A DNA stretch of 27,879 nucleotides from a virus. A program made the translations under genes and the position numbers. This document shows, piece after piece, positions 25,501 through 27,879 of the stretch (its first letter is position 1; each line of letters starts with the position of its first letter). Where the stretch lies: the IMG/VR virus record IMGVR_UViG_3300025879_000081, positions 1-27,879 of that record. One strand, written 5' to 3'. The notes under the pieces are model-generated. The model had not been told where the DNA came from. It worked only from the letters and a program-made list of their open reading frames with translations, and ran no database searches.

Positions 25501-27879
25501 TATAACACCTATAGTACCTACTGGTATTTCTAAGTTTTCAGTAGATGGTGTTATTAATTCAGCTTTTTTAACTATAGGTATTAAATCTAAACTATTTTGA
25601 GCGAAGAAATCCTCCTCTAAATTAATTAAGTCTCTTTCTCTTTGGTCTGTGTTAGCGAATGTTCTTTCATCGTATACATCTGTATTGGCGTAATAGTTGA
25701 AAGATAGTGCTGTTTGTAATTCATCAACATATCTCCTTAACCCTTGTCCACCTATGTATTTGAAATTAACGCTTACTTTGGCGATCATTGGTTGTACACC
25801 TATACCTTCTGGATTTAAGTCGAATACTAAAGGGTCGTAGCTTATGTTTAAATTGTTTAGTATTATTTTAGTATGGTAGAAATCACCTATTCTTAAGACA
25901 CAGACTGGTGGTCTACCGAAACTAGTGTTTTTAGCGTCACAACTGTAGTTACCTTTAGGTTTTTGTATAGTTTCTCCTGGCCTCATACATTGTTGTAAGA
26001 ACGTTAACCTAGCATTTAACCCTTCTGGTGTCATAGAGTGAAATGCTGGTGTGAAGTATTTTAATTTTTGTTTTAAACTATCGTATACAATAGGCGCTTC
26101 TTCTGATAAGAATTCGAAATAATCACATTCCGTTAATAGTTTACCTAATATTCTTTGAGCTATTTCTCTTTTAGTTACGTTAGTTTGTACATTTTTAGCC
26201 TCAGTAACCAGTGGTGGTTTTTCTTTTGAGGGTAGAGTTCTTTCTATTTTAATATTTCGTTTTCGTAACTCAGTACTGATACCCACTCTTCTACAAAAAG
26301 ATGCTTGTGGTGATAAATTACCACATATAAGGTCAGCTTCTGTAAGTGGTACCCTTATTTGTTTACCGTTAGCACCGTTTTTTATATTAAGTAAAGTACC
26401 AATAAATTGCTTATCTATAGTTACACCTTCTACTTTAAACCCACCCTCTGTTATTTTGTCATAGTCATCATAGGTACCAACCATATAATAAGTGTCGTTA
26501 GAACCGTAAGCAACTTTGTAGTATGGTACGCCGTTGTATGTGCTTGGTTTACCGAAATTAGAGATAAATTCTTCACCTGTAAATACGTCTTCCGCGGTTA
26601 AACCTAAACCTGAATTACTTGTGTCTAGGAAGAAAATTATTTCTTGTTTTGATACTAATTGGTTTGTGTCTTGCCTGTATATTATAACGTAGTTAGTACT
26701 TTCTATTTCGGTAAATAAACTATCTACATTAGATTTGGTTATTTTCACCCCTTCGCTATTACTACATATTATTCTTTCGTTACTTAACACGTCTGTTATA
26801 AACCATTTTATTACAGAAACGAATCTTCTAGAAGCTAATTTATCGTTATAATCCTTTATTTTAGTTATTGATTGACCTGGTGCTGAAGGTGATGCGTGAG
26901 CTACTACATTTATTTGCATGTTATAATCTTTAACATTATCAAATGATTCTGCTGCTAGGTTAGAGTTTTCACTTTTTATCGACTCATATTGTTCTTGATA
27001 ACCGTAAGATATCTTTCTGTATGTCTCTCTATCTTTTTCGAAAAAATATTTTGATCCTTCTATCGCTTTTAAACCTATAGTTTGGTCGTATCTAACCCAA
27101 TTTTCTTCTTTTGCGATTACTTGTGATCCACCCGCTTTAGCTCTTTCGTACCTATGATTTTGTTGGTAGATAGGGTCTGTAGTATCTTTCATTTTAGCTA
27201 AACCACTATACACTTCGAAATACTCGTCATAACCTTTAACCTCGAAAGTTTCCTCCTTATATTTTCTTAAAGGTATGTCATTTTCAAAGAAAAGGTTATA
27301 TTTAGGTACTATAGGGGTTTCAACTTCTGTACCTTCTATGTCTACTGCGGTGCTTTGGAATGAACCACTACTTTCAACTGATTTCCTTATTTTATCATTA
27401 GGTAACCTAACGTCTAGGTCACTAATAACTTTCTTAAAGTATTCTATGTCAGAGTCTGTGAACACACCCCATATTCTGGCTAATTCAAATATATCGTACT
27501 CCAAACAACCAGCCCAAAAAGCTGCTAATAATTCGTCTACCTCTCCATCTGTTATAGAAGCAAATTCTTTTGATACTAATAGGTTTAGTATTGATGGGTG
27601 ATCGACAACAATATCCCATGATAACGTACCACTTCTTTCGGTGTTATTGTATGTATATATTGGTTCTGGTCTACCTAAGAACTGGTGTGATGTCCAGTTT
27701 GTATTAGTATCATCCGTAAAACGCATATTGTAAGGTGGGAACCACATTATTCTACCTCCGTTTGAACCTTTTTCGCATGGTGGTAAGTCTGTGAATGGTT
27801 GTGAGTCTCGCCAAGCTAAATTCTCTAAAGAAAACATGTATTTTCTGGCTCTCTTTTCCCCAAATCCTTCTACTACAGC
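22579..27879 (-). CDS. Giant baseplate/tail protein (5' end outside window)
   Basis: The frame is open from the right edge of the window: 14 codons precede the first in-window ATG at 27837 (reading AVVEGFGEKRARKY), so that Met is probably internal and the protein exceeds 1766 residues. Numbering from that Met, residues 54-85 (LGRPEPIYTYNNTERSGTLS, VVDHPSIL) and 645-725 (FGRPPVCVLRIGDFYHTKII; DLNPEGIGVQPMIAKVSV; LQTALSFNYYANTDVYDER) are motifs of large T4-like baseplate/tail proteins. Between them, 305-346 (INVVAHASPSAP ... YNDKLASRRFVSVIKWF) resembles the OmpA-like peptidoglycan-binding fold. Residues 801-850 (YDPSVTSYN, VIWQGQYYV, KYWTEID) resemble a CBM5/12-type carbohydrate-binding module. 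A TSG(T/A) tandem-repeat linker lies near the last third. The C-terminus is charged and helical. It leads the baseplate operon in this window. Confidence 0.82.
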   Translation of the reverse strand, partial: AVVEGFGEKRARKYMFSLENLAWRDSQPFTDLPPCEKGSNGGRIMWFPPYNMRFTDDTNTNWTSHQFLGRPEPIYTYNNTERSGTLSWDIVVDHPSILNLLVSKEFASITDGEVDELLAAFWAGCLEYDIFELARIWGVFTDSDIEYFKKVISDLDVRLPNDKIRKSVESSGSFQSTAVDIEGTEVETPIVPKYNLFFENDIPLRKYKEETFEVKGYDEYFEVYSGLAKMKDTTDPIYQQNHRYERAKAGGSQVIAKEENWVRYDQTIGLKAIEGSKYFFEKDRETYRKISYGYQEQYESIKSENSNLAAESFDNVKDYNMQINVVAHASPSAPGQSITKIKDYNDKLASRRFVSVIKWFITDVLSNERIICSNSEGVKITKSNVDSLFTEIESTNYVIIYRQDTNQLVSKQEIIFFLDTSNSGLGLTAEDVFTGEEFISNFGKPSTYNGVPYYKVAYGSNDTYYMVGTYDDYDKITEGGFKVEGVTIDKQFIGTLLNIKNGANGKQIRVPLTEADLICGNLSPQASFCRRVGISTELRKRNIKIERTLPSKEKPPLVTEAKNVQTNVTKREIAQRILGKLLTECDYFEFLSEEAPIVYDSLKQKLKYFTPAFHSMTPEGLNARLTFLQQCMRPGETIQKPKGNYSCDAKNTSFGRPPVCVLRIGDFYHTKIILNNLNISYDPLVFDLNPEGIGVQPMIAKVSVNFKYIGGQGLRRYVDELQTALSFNYYANTDVYDERTFANTDQRERDLINLEEDFFAQNSLDLIPIVKKAELITPSTENLEIPVGTIGVISKRLLPKLAGGTYYNDLIRAQAYDPSVTSYNEESCVIWQGQYYVRNNIKIVDSTEPSNPDPTNTKYWTEIDHSNFGEFSFREEYGRNYMQRYEIKYDGLFSELYQTFGEYTNSLVLGSATELTVKEDGFSLVDFKQESPISSESKPYRVLVDMLNGKNYQSKISENKEDIINSIIYSSSTSEEDSTSDSINRVSGDTLNDGVTYAEIFNNIAKSKRYIELGNLFNKQKDNYFKGVYKFEALKLHLHPQEYMFKVGDGLGLPYNFTAKSSEALGDNGSSTKFHPGNLTNGYTNNRSDAYSETGGIYFKETTISNKIYKDIMDNFAKEFKTKIALNTLAIWDKNLEPSLNTFNNFYTDLDDSHRIAFRSYLNNEFNNYYSMLTKHIEENNKYVKDKVAKMGVIIAGLSLPTYGYDVRKTKDGRNQLYEVIPNGKELNTGSEEIFGYDPYTEYKTLGYFGAEKLKFYEVDNLYKRAAELNWNSGSTLRLEDYLSLGNGLYFFKQQVNSYSSSDYFDDYTWTEVEYERNMDRISKEFGYDDRFSLPYQYNFENYLPKSIELSSRTDIKNSGKSYFFDTPFSFNPGQYGTSTTKETTANDLVMRNPQGDVISVSDNSFKTGDYKMKYVWEKLNYELFDFSNKTIDLMMSDELESRLKDLDLTYTPEYEFNEQLNDFTITGATSGATSGTTSGTTSGTTEMSKLLFYYGDNKKPSERLTDLNYYMFNDVSSELGDTLDSLNKKIVYEFVVNDAFVSALPEANKKEIYLNIVGEIGSGNTIKMSAMLETVFLEFIHELFKNKARHTEALDAIFSDPSVPTNIKSNVKKSRTYIERKKKRIRKTLDDTFNLFGKFIDASKEDMTNLFNYNNESIEKTCKNINENLFENTSTTLITAGEINNKLTKGGTEDYTLLMRETSKLDPTIVKNLDIFTNHKEKLIINSTSTLEPKEEIKEKTTKLNQLVEKYPEVYKKPEEDESEG
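23422..23481. repeat. Five tandem 12-base repeats coding a TSG(T/A) linker
   Basis: The 12-mer TGTTGTACCAGA (+ strand) repeats head to tail five times from 23422, the last two copies with one C substitution (TGTTGCACCAGA) and the final copy ending one base early. In the giant baseplate protein it encodes TSG followed by Thr or Ala, a flexible low-complexity linker. The unit length keeps the frame when copy number changes. Confidence 0.92.

Noticed and set aside
1-27879. tRNA genes, integrase, insertion sequences or a defence system
   Set aside because: The window is filled by phage structural and replication genes on one strand; the few short gaps hold no cloverleaf-like sequence or terminal inverted repeats, and none of the proteins has such motifs.

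Overview
This window is a piece of a tailed, T4-like (contractile-tail, myovirus-type) bacteriophage genome. All recognisable genes lie on the minus strand, so transcription runs from high to low coordinates. Coding density is very high: no gap exceeds about 135 bases, and many genes touch or overlap. The sequence is strongly AT-rich. None of the starts is preceded by a clear AGGAG-type ribosome binding site; the leaders are A/T-rich. The one promoter that can be read with confidence (before the gp32-like gene) has the TTG-N20-TAGGTTTG form used by the primary sigma factor of Bacteroidota. Together these features suggest a phage of a Bacteroidota host (Flavobacteriia-like). The host is inferred, not proven.

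Layout in the direction of transcription. (1) About 27879 to 11736: a baseplate/tail module of very large proteins. These are a baseplate protein of more than 1766 aa whose true start lies outside the window, a 107-aa LysM/gp53-like protein, a 951-aa baseplate protein, a 1646-aa protein with a hub-like C-terminus, and a 900-aa tail-associated cell-wall hydrolase carrying a DUF2272-like and a SleB-like domain. (2) 11676 to 10435: three small genes of unknown function, one with four 14-residue acidic repeats and a coiled coil, closed by a terminator. (3) 10355 to 9271: a gp32-like single-stranded DNA-binding protein as its own transcription unit, with a host-type promoter and a strong terminator. 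(4) 9250 to 1875: a replication, recombination and nucleotide cassette: UvsX/RecA recombinase, 5'-3' exonuclease (T4 RNase H-like), a 153-aa unknown, DnaB/gp41-type helicase, and both subunits of a class I ribonucleotide reductase (NrdB, NrdA), closed by a perfect 13-bp hairpin terminator. (5) 1773 to 1: a second baseplate block, gp25-like and gp6-like wedge proteins, the latter cut by the window end.

The replication/dNTP cassette therefore sits between two baseplate blocks. NrdA/NrdB would make dNTPs, the helicase, SSB and exonuclease would serve fork progression and Okazaki-fragment processing, and UvsX with the SSB would serve recombination-dependent replication. The baseplate genes would build the contractile injection apparatus, and the 900-aa hydrolase would open the peptidoglycan. 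I found no tRNA, CRISPR array, insertion sequence or integrase. The most interesting points are the SSB with a bacterial-type C-terminal tip and no zinc ligands, the candidate OmpA-like and carbohydrate-binding-like segments inside the giant baseplate protein, the two-domain lytic protein with a motif repeated at both ends, and recurring short AT motifs directly before start codons.
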